From contig CAKOOS010000007.1 of assembly GCA_934098735.1 (NCBI GenBank), positions 1 through 54,601 on the forward strand: DNA of 54,601 nucleotides, read 5' to 3'. This DNA is from an uncultured Bacilli bacterium. Lineage in GTDB: Bacteria > Bacillota_I > Bacilli_A > RF39 > UBA660. Of this stretch, positions 24,537-32,020 are shown in pieces. The notes below the pieces were generated by a model, which saw nothing but the letters and a program-made list of their open reading frames with translations, did no database searches and was not told the DNA's origin. Positions within the stretch are counted from its first letter, which is position 1; every line of letters starts with the position of its first letter. Position numbers and translations under genes: made by a program.

Positions 24537-25510
24537 TATTCCACCTCCAAACTTATAGCATGAGCTATCGCCGGAATAGTACCATGTTGATTAACTGTAG
24601 TTGGACTATGAAGTGCTCCAGTTGCTACTATTAGTATTTTTTTATATTTTTTATTAAGTAAGATTTTATTAAAAAGAACTATTGGCAGACAAGAAGGACC
24701 ACTTCCACCTGCGTAAGTTTTTTGACTATCTAAATATAATTCACAACCAGCATCTAAATATTTTTTTAATTTAATATTATAAGCTTTATCTAAATATTCT
24801 TCTAATATCTTTCCTCCAACACAGCCTAAATCACCAGTTAAAACCAAGTCGTAATAACTATAATCTCTCTTTAAACTAGCAAAATGAGTAGCTATTGTAG
24901 ATGCTGCTGCTGGAGCCATCGCTGCCCCTAAATTATTTGCATCAGTAATTCCCATATCAGTTGGAACACCAATCGTAGCACTTTCAATCTTTATTTTACC
25001 AATTTTTTTACTTAATAAAGTAGATACAGCACCCGTTGATGTAAATGTTGATGTATGAGGTCTAGGAGCTCCATATTCAACTGGATATCGAAATTGTCTT
25101 TCAGCAGTTAAATTATGACTGCTAGTAATTCCCATAACCTTTTTCATTGATCCACTACTTACTAAAGAAGCCCCAATAATTAAGCTTTCCACAAATGTCG
25201 CACAAGCTGAATATACTCCTAAAAAAGGTATGTTATAATTTTTAGCACTATAATTACTTATAGCAATTTGATTAGTTAAATCTCCTCCAATTAAAACATC
25301 TATATCACTTATTTGCAAATTATTTTTTTTAATTAAATTATCAATTACAAGCTGCTGCATTTTTACTTCTGCTTGTTCAAAAGTTTTTTCACCTAAATAA
25401 TAATCATCCATTACTAAATCTACTTTTTTTAAATGACTTTCCTTTTCCAAAGGCCCAACAATAGTAAAATAATCATTTAAATAAATATTTTTAAATTTAA
25501 TACTACCCAC
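24536..25510 (-). CDS. spoVAD: Stage V sporulation protein AD
   Basis: The 324-residue protein has the thiolase/ketoacyl-synthase fold of SpoVAD: VLIGGDLTNQIAISNYSA, LGVYSACATFVESL with the Cys of the family, ITSSHNLTAERQFRYPVEYG, and TGDLGCVGG. In Bacillus it binds dipicolinic acid rather than acting as an enzyme and helps move it across the forespore membrane. The start is a GTG (MGSIKF) that overlaps the spoVAC stop by 8 bases, behind AAGGTGA. Slightly short of the usual ~338 residues, but no key block is missing. Confidence 0.92.
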   Translation of the reverse strand: MGSIKFKNIYLNDYFTIVGPLEKESHLKKVDLVMDDYYLGEKTFEQAEVKMQQLVIDNLIKKNNLQISDIDVLIGGDLTNQIAISNYSAKNYNIPFLGVYSACATFVESLIIGASLVSSGSMKKVMGITSSHNLTAERQFRYPVEYGAPRPHTSTFTSTGAVSTLLSKKIGKIKIESATIGVPTDMGITDANNLGAAMAPAAASTIATHFASLKRDYSYYDLVLTGDLGCVGGKILEEYLDKAYNIKLKKYLDAGCELYLDSQKTYAGGSGPSCLPIVLFNKILLNKKYKKILIVATGALHSPTTVNQHGTIPAIAHAISLEVE

Positions 25511-25940
25511 TAATAATCACCTTCACAATCACAAGAATAAAAGAACTTATAATTCCATATAAAACAACTGAACCAGCAAGTTTAAAAAAATTGGATCCAA
25601 GACCTGTAATTAAACCATCTTTCTTATAATCTAAGGCCGAGCTTGAAACACTATGAGCAAATCCAGTAGTAGGAATAATAAGACCACACTTACAAGTAGT
25701 AACCCAATTATCAAAAAAACCTAAAGCTGTAAATAAGCTTGCAAAAGCTACTATTATGAGAGCTGTCCAAATACCTGCCTCAACTCCAGAAATAGCAAAA
25801 CTATTTTTAAGAAAATAATTTAATAATTCTGATAAAAAGCCAATTAATCCACCAGAAACAAAAGCAACTAATAAATTTCTAAGTTTTGGTTCTTGAGGAG
25901 AATTTTTTTTAACTAATTTTTGATACTCTTCTTTATTCAT
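25503..25940 (-). CDS. spoVAC: Stage V sporulation protein AC
   Basis: The 145-residue membrane protein begins with a short cytoplasmic KKNSPQEPKLRN stretch, typical of SpoVAC. About four helices follow, with GLIGFLSELLNYF, ALGFFDNWVTTCKCGLIIP and TTGFAHSVSSSALDYKKDG. In B. subtilis SpoVAC behaves as a mechanosensitive channel involved in dipicolinate movement. It follows sigF after 36 bases and has a GTGGTGAA ribosome site. Confidence 0.92.
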   Translation of the reverse strand: MNKEEYQKLVKKNSPQEPKLRNLLVAFVSGGLIGFLSELLNYFLKNSFAISGVEAGIWTALIIVAFASLFTALGFFDNWVTTCKCGLIIPTTGFAHSVSSSALDYKKDGLITGLGSNFFKLAGSVVLYGIISSFILVIVKVIISG

Positions 25941-25976
25941 ATTTTATTCACCACTTTTAGTATGAAATAAAATTTA

Positions 25977-26618
25977 CTACATATACATAAATTCCCGCAT
26001 TTTAACTAAACTTTTTTGTTCATATCTTGAAACCATTACTTGAGTTATACCTAATTTTTTAGCTGTTTCACTTTGAGTTAAATCTTCATAATAACGTGAT
26101 TTAATTATATCTTTTTCTAATTTATTTAAATTATTAATAGATTCATTTAAAAGCATTTTATCATCAAGAGGAACACTTTCATCTAAACTAACTACTTCAT
26201 GTAAATTACGTGCTTCATCACAGTCTTCATCTAAAGATACTGTTTTACTAGCATACATTAAAACTTGATTTAACTTTTCTTCTTCAATTTCTAAATACAA
26301 AGCTAATTCTTTATTCGTAGGTTCTCTCATAATTTCTTGGGATAATTTCATCTTACCTCTTTCAATCATTTTAAGAAGTTTTAAAATGTCTTTAGTAATT
26401 TTTATTTCTCTATTATTTGCAAGCAAATACATTTCTCCATAAATATATTTATAAGCAAATGTACTAAACTTAACATCTCTTTCATTTTGGTAATGTTTAT
26501 AGGCTTTAATAACTCCCAAAACACCAGCTTGATATAAATCATTTTTATCAACATTATAAAATTGCTTTGCTATTTTCCAAATAAGACCTGCACTAGAATT
26601 TATAATATTTTCAATCAT
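25977..26618 (-). CDS. sigF: Forespore RNA polymerase sigma factor, SigF-like
   Basis: The 213-residue protein is a SigB/F/G-type sigma factor. Region 2 reads GLIWKIAKQFYNVDKNDLYQAG and VKFSTFAYKYIYGEM. Region 3 includes LSQEIMREPTNKELALYLEI. Region 4 has the helix-turn-helix LTQSETAKKLGITQVMVSRYE, closer to SigF (RYYKDQTQSEVAERLGISQVQVSR) than to SigG. The usual 30-40 residues before region 2.1 are missing: the protein starts almost at the IIN..AGLIW segment. The ATG directly follows the spoIIAA stop, and its AAAGGAGG ribosome site lies inside spoIIAA, so the start is firm. No spoIIAB lies between. SpoVA genes downstream fit a forespore regulon. Confidence 0.85.
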   Translation of the reverse strand: MIENIINSSAGLIWKIAKQFYNVDKNDLYQAGVLGVIKAYKHYQNERDVKFSTFAYKYIYGEMYLLANNREIKITKDILKLLKMIERGKMKLSQEIMREPTNKELALYLEIEEEKLNQVLMYASKTVSLDEDCDEARNLHEVVSLDESVPLDDKMLLNESINNLNKLEKDIIKSRYYEDLTQSETAKKLGITQVMVSRYEQKSLVKMREFMYM

Positions 26619-26954
26619 CTAAATTGCCTCCTTTAACAAATAAGCTTGCATCTCTTTTTGAACACTTGGAATTTTTAAATACTTACATAAATATTCTAAA
26701 TTTTTATTAGCTTCACTTACAATCATCTTTCCTTTATTACACTTTATATAATATTTACAATTTAAAATAGACTCCATTCCACTATTATCCATCATTTCAA
26801 GTTCTTTCCAGTTATAAACTAAATATTTAATGTTATGTTTTTTTAAAACTGGTAACAAATAATTATTTATTTTATAACAGCTTTTTTTATTTAAAATTCC
26901 TTTTAACCTAGCAAATAAAATTCCTTCTTTATACTCCAGATCCATTTTTAACAT
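26619..26954 (-). CDS. spoIIAA: SpoIIAA-like STAS protein (anti-anti-sigma factor) with altered phosphosite
   Basis: The 111-residue protein has the STAS fold pattern of SpoIIAA: LEYKEGILFARLKGILNKKS, IKYLVYNWKELEMMDNSG and GKMIVSEANKNLEYLCKYL. In B. subtilis the motif is DSSG, and the Ser right after Asp (Ser58) is phosphorylated by SpoIIAB. Here the motif is D56-N57-S58-G59, so that position is Asn. Codons GAT AAT AGT GGA confirm it. With no spoIIAB between it and sigF, the usual partner switch is doubtful. It may instead bind sigma-F or another kinase, or be permanently in the unphosphorylated-like state (inference). Its ribosome site is AAGGTGATAAT, and a sigma-A-type promoter lies upstream. 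Confidence 0.75.
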   Translation of the reverse strand: MLKMDLEYKEGILFARLKGILNKKSCYKINNYLLPVLKKHNIKYLVYNWKELEMMDNSGMESILNCKYYIKCNKGKMIVSEANKNLEYLCKYLKIPSVQKEMQAYLLKEAI

Positions 26955-26996
26955 ATTATCACCTTACATATAGAGTTTAGAGAATTATTTTTTACT

Positions 26997-27024
26997 TTTA
27001 AACAGCTTCGACAAATGATGTCAA
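26997..27024 (-). promoter_or_regulatory. Candidate sigma-A promoter of the spoIIAA operon
   Basis: A perfect TTGACA is followed by TTTAAA at 16 bases (or TAAAAG at 18). No sigma-H-like AGGA...GAAT pair was found, although spoIIA operons are normally sigma-H driven. Inferred from sequence only. Confidence 0.45.
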
Positions 27025-27038
27025 AACATCCAAATTAA

Positions 27039-27060
27039 AAAGTGTCAAATTTGACACTTT
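27039..27060. terminator. 22-bp palindrome overlapping the LCP gene stop, probable terminator
   Basis: AAAGTGTCAAA joined directly to TTTGACACTTT forms a perfect palindrome. On the minus strand it is followed by TTTAATTT, a weak T tract. It overlaps the LCP stop codon and lies about 15 bases upstream of the spoIIAA -35 element. It could both end the LCP transcript and bind a regulator. Confidence 0.55.
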
Positions 27061-28480
27061 AATTACTTAATATTATTTCTATTTCATTTTTAGCTTTTTT
27101 AATTGAATCACTATTTGGTTTCATAACATATAGTTTTTGTTTTTTATAACTATAAGTATAATCATAAGAATCACTGCCATCTAAACTTATTGATTTAACT
27201 CCCCAAGTATCTTTTTCATTTATCTGTCTTTTTATTAAAGATGTAATTTCCTCGTTTGTAAAATTAGTTACAAATTTATTTTTTAAAGCTTTTAATATTT
27301 CTGTATAATTAGTAATAATCTTTGGTGATAAAGCTTTATTTATAAGGGCAGTTAAAACTAACTCTTGGTTTTCACCTCGCACTCTATCTCCCATTGAAAA
27401 AGATTTTCTTTCGCGTGAAAACGATAAAGCTTCTTTACCATTTAACTTATTAATTCCTTTTTTAAAAGTATATCCATCCTGAGTAGTAAATTCATATTTT
27501 GAATCAACTTCTATTCCATCAAAAGCATCAACCAAATCAATTAATGAAGTAAAATTTACCTTTACATAATAATTTATTTGTACATCTAATAAATTTTCTA
27601 CCGTTTTAACACTTTCTTCAATACCATATATACCAGCATGTGTAAGCTTATCATAAGAATTAAAACTTGGAAGTAAAACATAATAATCTCTAGGAATACT
27701 TGTAATTAGTATTTGATGTTTATTAGGATTTACACTTAAAAGAATATTGACATCACTTCTTGATACTTTTGTAATACTTCCATAAGTATCTATACCAGAT
27801 ATTAAAATGTTAAATGAATCTTCTGTTACTTTAACTGACTTCCCAATATTATTTGTTTTAATATCAATTTGGATTTTATTTATAATTTTAAACTTCTCAT
27901 AAAGATCATTATTTTCTTCTTTAATTATATCCATCTGAGCATCTTCAATTAAAATTGCATAACATTCTTCATTTATAAGTCCTGTTGCAAGAGCATCAAT
28001 ACTATCATAAACTTTACTTTTAAATTCTACCTTTTTAAGTAATTTATCAATTGCTTTACTTAATCCTTTATTTTCACGAGTATCTAAATGTCCAACGGTC
28101 TCACCCTCTAGCTTTTTAATATCATCACTAGTATTTTTTAAAACCACTAAATTATAGTTCTCGGTTTTATAAGCATTAAAGCCAAATTGTTTAAAAAAAT
28201 CAATCGTATTTAACTCATAATTTATTCCCATTATCATTAATATAATTAAAACAATAGTAAATAATCCTCCTAACATTCTTTTAATTGGTCCATTTGAATT
28301 AAGAAGTGATATTGCAATTGCATCTATTAATATTAATAAAACTATAAAAACAATAAAGTATTCTAAAGGTAATATATTTATAAAATACACTAACCCCGCT
28401 ACTAAAAATGTTACAATAATTAAAAATATATTCAAATATTTTTTAAAACTTATTCCTTGTTTATTTTTTTTCTTTGTCAT
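27059..28480 (-). CDS. LytR-CpsA-Psr (LCP) family protein
   Basis: LCP proteins transfer anionic glycopolymers such as wall teichoic acid from lipid carriers to peptidoglycan. The 473-residue protein has about three hydrophobic segments in the first 100 residues. An accessory domain like that of CpsA-type members follows. The catalytic LCP domain starts near residue 225, with FNILISGIDTYG, SRSDVNILLSVNP, ITSIPRDYYV and a LTHAGIYGIEESVKTVENLL segment. The Arg of SIPRDYY and the early Asp are the expected pyrophosphate/metal ligands. It is monocistronic. The ATG (MTKKK) is preferred, but upstream in-frame GTG codons are possible. Confidence 0.88.
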   Translation of the reverse strand: MTKKKNKQGISFKKYLNIFLIIVTFLVAGLVYFINILPLEYFIVFIVLLILIDAIAISLLNSNGPIKRMLGGLFTIVLIILMIMGINYELNTIDFFKQFGFNAYKTENYNLVVLKNTSDDIKKLEGETVGHLDTRENKGLSKAIDKLLKKVEFKSKVYDSIDALATGLINEECYAILIEDAQMDIIKEENNDLYEKFKIINKIQIDIKTNNIGKSVKVTEDSFNILISGIDTYGSITKVSRSDVNILLSVNPNKHQILITSIPRDYYVLLPSFNSYDKLTHAGIYGIEESVKTVENLLDVQINYYVKVNFTSLIDLVDAFDGIEVDSKYEFTTQDGYTFKKGINKLNGKEALSFSRERKSFSMGDRVRGENQELVLTALINKALSPKIITNYTEILKALKNKFVTNFTNEEITSLIKRQINEKDTWGVKSISLDGSDSYDYTYSYKKQKLYVMKPNSDSIKKAKNEIEIILSN

Positions 28481-28495
28481 ATTCACCACAATCCT

Positions 28496-28524
28496 ATTAT
28501 ATCAAAAAAATAAAGTCTACAAAA
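28496..28524 (-). promoter_or_regulatory. Candidate promoter of the LCP gene
   Basis: A perfect TATAAT on the minus strand with a weak TTTTGT 17 bases upstream. The -35 overlaps the terminator hairpin of the preceding operon. Confidence 0.45.
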
Positions 28525-28535
28525 GTAGGCTCTAT
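28508..28535 (-). terminator. Terminator of the pcrA-ligA-yihY operon
   Basis: Minus-strand AGAGCCTAC-TTTT-GTAGACTTT (one C-A mismatch and a G-U pair) followed by TATTTTTTT. It lies about 100 bases past the yihY stop. Confidence 0.6.
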
Positions 28536-28552
28536 TTTTGAATATTACTCTT

Positions 28553-28587
28553 CAATATCGTTAGTAAAAAATACTAGATTGATATCG
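28553..28587 (-). other. Structured element in the 3' untranslated region of yihY
   Basis: On the minus strand, CGATATC pairs with GATATTG and an inner TAGTA with TACTA, around a T5 loop with a small internal loop: 12 pairs in total. There is no T tract after it. The stretch between it and the yihY stop contains GGGTATTA-N2-TAGT twice at a 24-base period. I do not recognise an RNA family. Confidence 0.4.
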
Positions 28588-28637
28588 AAAATAATCATGT
28601 ACTAAGTAATACCCGTTGTACATAACTATATAATACC

Positions 28638-29492
28638 CTAATTATTTATTTTTATAGTACCAGTTTTTTCTAATTCTACTTCTTCTTTTCGATAATTTAA
28701 AGCCATACCAATTGTAAAAACATAGGCAAGCAAATAAATCCAAAACATTAAAATAACTAAGTTAGCAAGACCTCCATAAAAGGTTGAATAATGAGCTATA
28801 TTATTTATATAATAAGAATAAATACTAGTAATAATTACCCAAGAAAAACTAGTAAATAAAGCCCCATATCCTACATTTTTACTTTTTACTCTTTTATTCG
28901 GAGCAATCGTATAAAGTATTTTAATAAAGAAAAACATAATTAACCATGTAATTGGTCCTTGTAAGAATGTAATAATTGTTGAGACATTATTTGTAACCAC
29001 ACTATTTACATTTACAAATTTAAAAAGTTCAATAATCTTTGTACCAAAAACTGGAACAATTAACATAAATATAAATAGTAAAACAAGTACAAATGTCATT
29101 ATTATTGCTTTAATTCTTCTTTTCAAAAAACCTTCTTGCTTTTCTCCATAAATTGTATTAGAGGTAACAATTATAGATGCTGGACCATTGCTAGCAATAA
29201 AATACCCAATTACAACTACTGAAAAGAAACCAAAACCAACAGGTTTAGCATCTGTAGTATTTAAAAGCAGACTAGCTATATCAGGTGAAAAAGCTTCACC
29301 AATAAAGTCAAATATTATATCCGTAGATAAATTTAAAAGTGTTGCTTCATAACTTATAAGTGTTATTGTTGGTACAATAGCAAGGACAAAGAAAAAGGCC
29401 AATTGTCCAGGCAAAATAGACATTTCAGGTCTTTGTAATACTTTAAAGAAATTATCCAAAAATTCTTTTAACTTAAGCTTTACCTTCTTCAT
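28638..29492 (-). CDS. YihY/BrkB family inner membrane protein
   Basis: The 284-residue protein has about six membrane helices and the family pattern: an N-terminal amphipathic FLDNFFKVLQRPEMSILPGQLAFFFVLAIVP (shown in parts: MSILPGQLAFFFVL), PVGFGFFSVVVIGYFIASNG, a TIAPNKR loop and a late FTSFSWVIITSIYSYYINN helix. The old RNase BN label for this family is wrong; its function is unknown, and some members have been suggested to transport or export small molecules. The start overlaps the end of the upstream sensor gene by 20 bases. Last gene of the pcrA operon. Confidence 0.88.
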   Translation of the reverse strand: MKKVKLKLKEFLDNFFKVLQRPEMSILPGQLAFFFVLAIVPTITLISYEATLLNLSTDIIFDFIGEAFSPDIASLLLNTTDAKPVGFGFFSVVVIGYFIASNGPASIIVTSNTIYGEKQEGFLKRRIKAIIMTFVLVLLFIFMLIVPVFGTKIIELFKFVNVNSVVTNNVSTIITFLQGPITWLIMFFFIKILYTIAPNKRVKSKNVGYGALFTSFSWVIITSIYSYYINNIAHYSTFYGGLANLVILMFWIYLLAYVFTIGMALNYRKEEVELEKTGTIKINN

Positions 29493-31491
29493 CGTTCTTT
29501 TCCTTTTGCTTTTTCATATCTTCAACAGCTTCATTTAAAGCATCTTCAATAGTTTTAATATCATCCAAAATCATGCTATAACCAATTTCAGCACCAAAAT
29601 CATAAGGTAATTTTTTTATTTCTTTTGTAAGTTTATGGATATAATTACTTATTTGTTTTTGAGTATATCCCACAAAATAAACCACAAATTCATTTCCATC
29701 AGTACGCATTACTTCACTATTATCAAGTTGTGTCTTAATTAACACATTTGCTAGCGATTTAATTTGTTTATCTCCTTCATTGTAACCATAAGTATCATTA
29801 ATTTCTTGAATTTTATTTAAATCAATAACTAATATAGTTTGAGGATAAATTGTATTATTATTCCATGTTTCAATATTTTCATTTAAAAAGTTTCTATTTT
29901 TTAGACTTGTTAGCTGATCAATGAACTTCATTTTATCATCTTTCTTTATTTTTCTAGCAATAGATATTTTTTTACTCTTTCTAAAAATTATTAAGATTAT
30001 AACAATAACTATAATTACCACATATAATATATATTCAGCTATTTTTGTAATAATTGAACCATTTTTAATTGTTTCATAATGATTATCAAGTCCAGCTATT
30101 ACCATTTCACTTTCATCAAGAATGCTAATGTATTTATTTAATAGCTTATAAAGGGCACTACTTGTTCTTACTTTAAAAGTATACTCATCTAAAATATAAT
30201 CACTATATCTAGTCGTATAATTATTTAATTTATTAGAACTATAATAATCAAAAGTATTTTTATCAATTACTATATAAACATTCTTTTTATTTAATTTAAA
30301 TAAGTCCTTCGTAGTACTAAATGTCTTTATATCAATTCCTTCAATACCTTTAACATAATCATAAATTTTACTGTTTTCTTGAACATAAACTGTCTTACCA
30401 ATTAAAGAATTAATAGATTTAATAACAGCATTTTCACTCCGAGGTGCAACAACACTATAAGAAATACTTATACCATCAGTTTGATTATAATTATCTACAA
30501 AATTATAATAATTAAAATATAAATCAATATCACCATTTTTTACAGCTTTAGTAAATTTATTATAATTATTATATTTTACAAAATTAAATTCCACATCTGC
30601 AAAATCACTAAATTTACTTAAATAAACTGCAACAATACCACCGTATTTTCCTCCTGTTATTACTTCATAAGGTGAAGCATTAACAAATCCATAGTTGTAA
30701 GTAACACTTTGCATAGCATCTACTTCAGTATCAGTTATATTCATATTAGTTTTAAAAGTATTAAATAATGATTCATTATATGACTTACTAAATTTATCTT
30801 CCCATTTGTTATAATATTTAGTCAAAATTCTCGATAAAATATCATCCGTTGTTTGCATTACATAATATTCTTTTATATCACTAAAATGATAAATAATATT
30901 ATAGTCTTTTGCCAAAATTATATCTAAATATTCCATCAAAGGAACAATCATATAATTTACTTTTTCATCCATAGCACTAAGCATTTCATCTCTTGATGCA
31001 AATTGAGAAAAAGAAACATCCGTAGCCTTTTTTATATAATTAGAAACATAACTTAAATCATTTGATAAAATTCCAATCGTCTTACCATTTAAGTTCTCTG
31101 CACTAGCAATAACTTCTTTATTTTTACCTACTAAAACATAATGATCTTCATAAAACACGATATCATCTTCATCAGTTTTTTTCTTAATTCCTAAATTTAT
31201 TCCACTTGGATCACTTGGATAATTATAAGTAATTGGATTTATTGAAAGACCGTATTCATTTTCAAAGCTCTTTAAAAAATCATAATATACTCCACTTCCA
31301 TCTTGTCCAAAAACATTAGCATTATTAACAACATTAATATTTTGAATTGTATTAATATTATCATTTAACCAGTTTCTTTCCGCAACTGTCAGTTTATTTT
31401 TATCATTTAAAACAAAATATAATACTAAAGCTATAGCAATAACTAAAACTATACTAATTATAATTAAAATAATACTCTTATTTTTTTTCAT
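29473..31491 (-). CDS. Sensor protein: tandem solute-binding domains, membrane helix, degenerate GGDEF domain
   Basis: The 672-residue protein starts with a signal/anchor helix (KSIILIIISIVLVIAIALVLYFVL, given in part: IILIIISIVLVIAIALVLYF). Two extracytoplasmic family-3-like solute-binding lobes follow (roughly residues 40-250 and 265-465), then a membrane helix (YVVIIVIVIILIIF) and a cytoplasmic GGDEF fold (FIDQLTSLKNRNFL ... ILVIDLNKIQEINDTYGYNEGD). The signature loop reads RTDGNEF instead of RxGGDEF: the first Gly is Asp and the metal-binding Asp is Asn. Synthesis of cyclic di-GMP is therefore unlikely, and it may bind a nucleotide or signal by contact (inference). The ATG one base after the upstream stop fits best. 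An in-frame earlier start would overlap the preceding gene. Confidence 0.78.
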   Translation of the reverse strand: MKKNKSIILIIISIVLVIAIALVLYFVLNDKNKLTVAERNWLNDNINTIQNINVVNNANVFGQDGSGVYYDFLKSFENEYGLSINPITYNYPSDPSGINLGIKKKTDEDDIVFYEDHYVLVGKNKEVIASAENLNGKTIGILSNDLSYVSNYIKKATDVSFSQFASRDEMLSAMDEKVNYMIVPLMEYLDIILAKDYNIIYHFSDIKEYYVMQTTDDILSRILTKYYNKWEDKFSKSYNESLFNTFKTNMNITDTEVDAMQSVTYNYGFVNASPYEVITGGKYGGIVAVYLSKFSDFADVEFNFVKYNNYNKFTKAVKNGDIDLYFNYYNFVDNYNQTDGISISYSVVAPRSENAVIKSINSLIGKTVYVQENSKIYDYVKGIEGIDIKTFSTTKDLFKLNKKNVYIVIDKNTFDYYSSNKLNNYTTRYSDYILDEYTFKVRTSSALYKLLNKYISILDESEMVIAGLDNHYETIKNGSIITKIAEYILYVVIIVIVIILIIFRKSKKISIARKIKKDDKMKFIDQLTSLKNRNFLNENIETWNNNTIYPQTILVIDLNKIQEINDTYGYNEGDKQIKSLANVLIKTQLDNSEVMRTDGNEFVVYFVGYTQKQISNYIHKLTKEIKKLPYDFGAEIGYSMILDDIKTIEDALNEAVEDMKKQKEKNDEEGKA

Positions 31492-31492
31492 A

Positions 31493-31990
31493 CTACTCAT
31501 CACTTTCCACTGGTGTGTTATTATTCCAATTAAGACCACTACCAGCTACATTTTTAGCCCCCAATATTATAAATCCTTCACTATTTTCTGTTGCATCACA
31601 TTTCAAAGTAAACATTATATCATAATAACTTAATAAAGATTCATCAAAAGAAGATAAGCTAGCTGCAGCTTTTCCTTCTGCATCCATAAGTGATGTATCT
31701 AAAGCAAAATTAATTGTAACATATATTATTCTTCCCTTTACATCTATGTTTACTTTTGATATAGATGCATCGTCTTCTAATGTACTAACATATTCTTTCT
31801 TAAAGGTATCACTAACTGGATACTTTTTAATATCATCAAGTCTATCTCCATATACTGTTTTACTACCTCCAAAAAAGAATGAAAAGGTAACAATCATTAT
31901 AGCTATAAAGCATGCAATAAGTATCATTCCAAGTACTATTAAAACCTTATTTTTCCCCCATAATTCTTTTAGTTTTTTCAATATATCCAC
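31493..31990 (-). CDS. Small membrane-anchored protein of unknown function
   Basis: I do not recognise this 165-residue protein. A charged N-terminus is followed by one membrane helix (VLIVLGMILIACFIAIMIVTFSFFF, positions about 16-40). An extracytoplasmic domain of about 120 residues follows, with beta-strand character (ISKVNIDVKGRIIYVTINF, YYDIMFTLKC). It lies between ligA (30-base gap) and the solute-binding/GGDEF protein, whose ATG follows its stop by one base. Such coupling suggests that the two act together at the membrane, but this is inference. Confidence 0.7.
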   Translation of the reverse strand: MDILKKLKELWGKNKVLIVLGMILIACFIAIMIVTFSFFFGGSKTVYGDRLDDIKKYPVSDTFKKEYVSTLEDDASISKVNIDVKGRIIYVTINFALDTSLMDAEGKAAASLSSFDESLLSYYDIMFTLKCDATENSEGFIILGAKNVAGSGLNWNNNTPVESDE

Positions 31991-32020
31991 CTCTTCAAGT
32001 AATCTAATTATACTATCTAT

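Noticed and set aside
26952..26966. A GGTGATAATA sequence that fits the sigma-F/sigma-G -10 consensus before spoIIAA
   Set aside because: It coincides with the ribosome site and start codon, leaves no leader, and has no matching -35 at the right distance.
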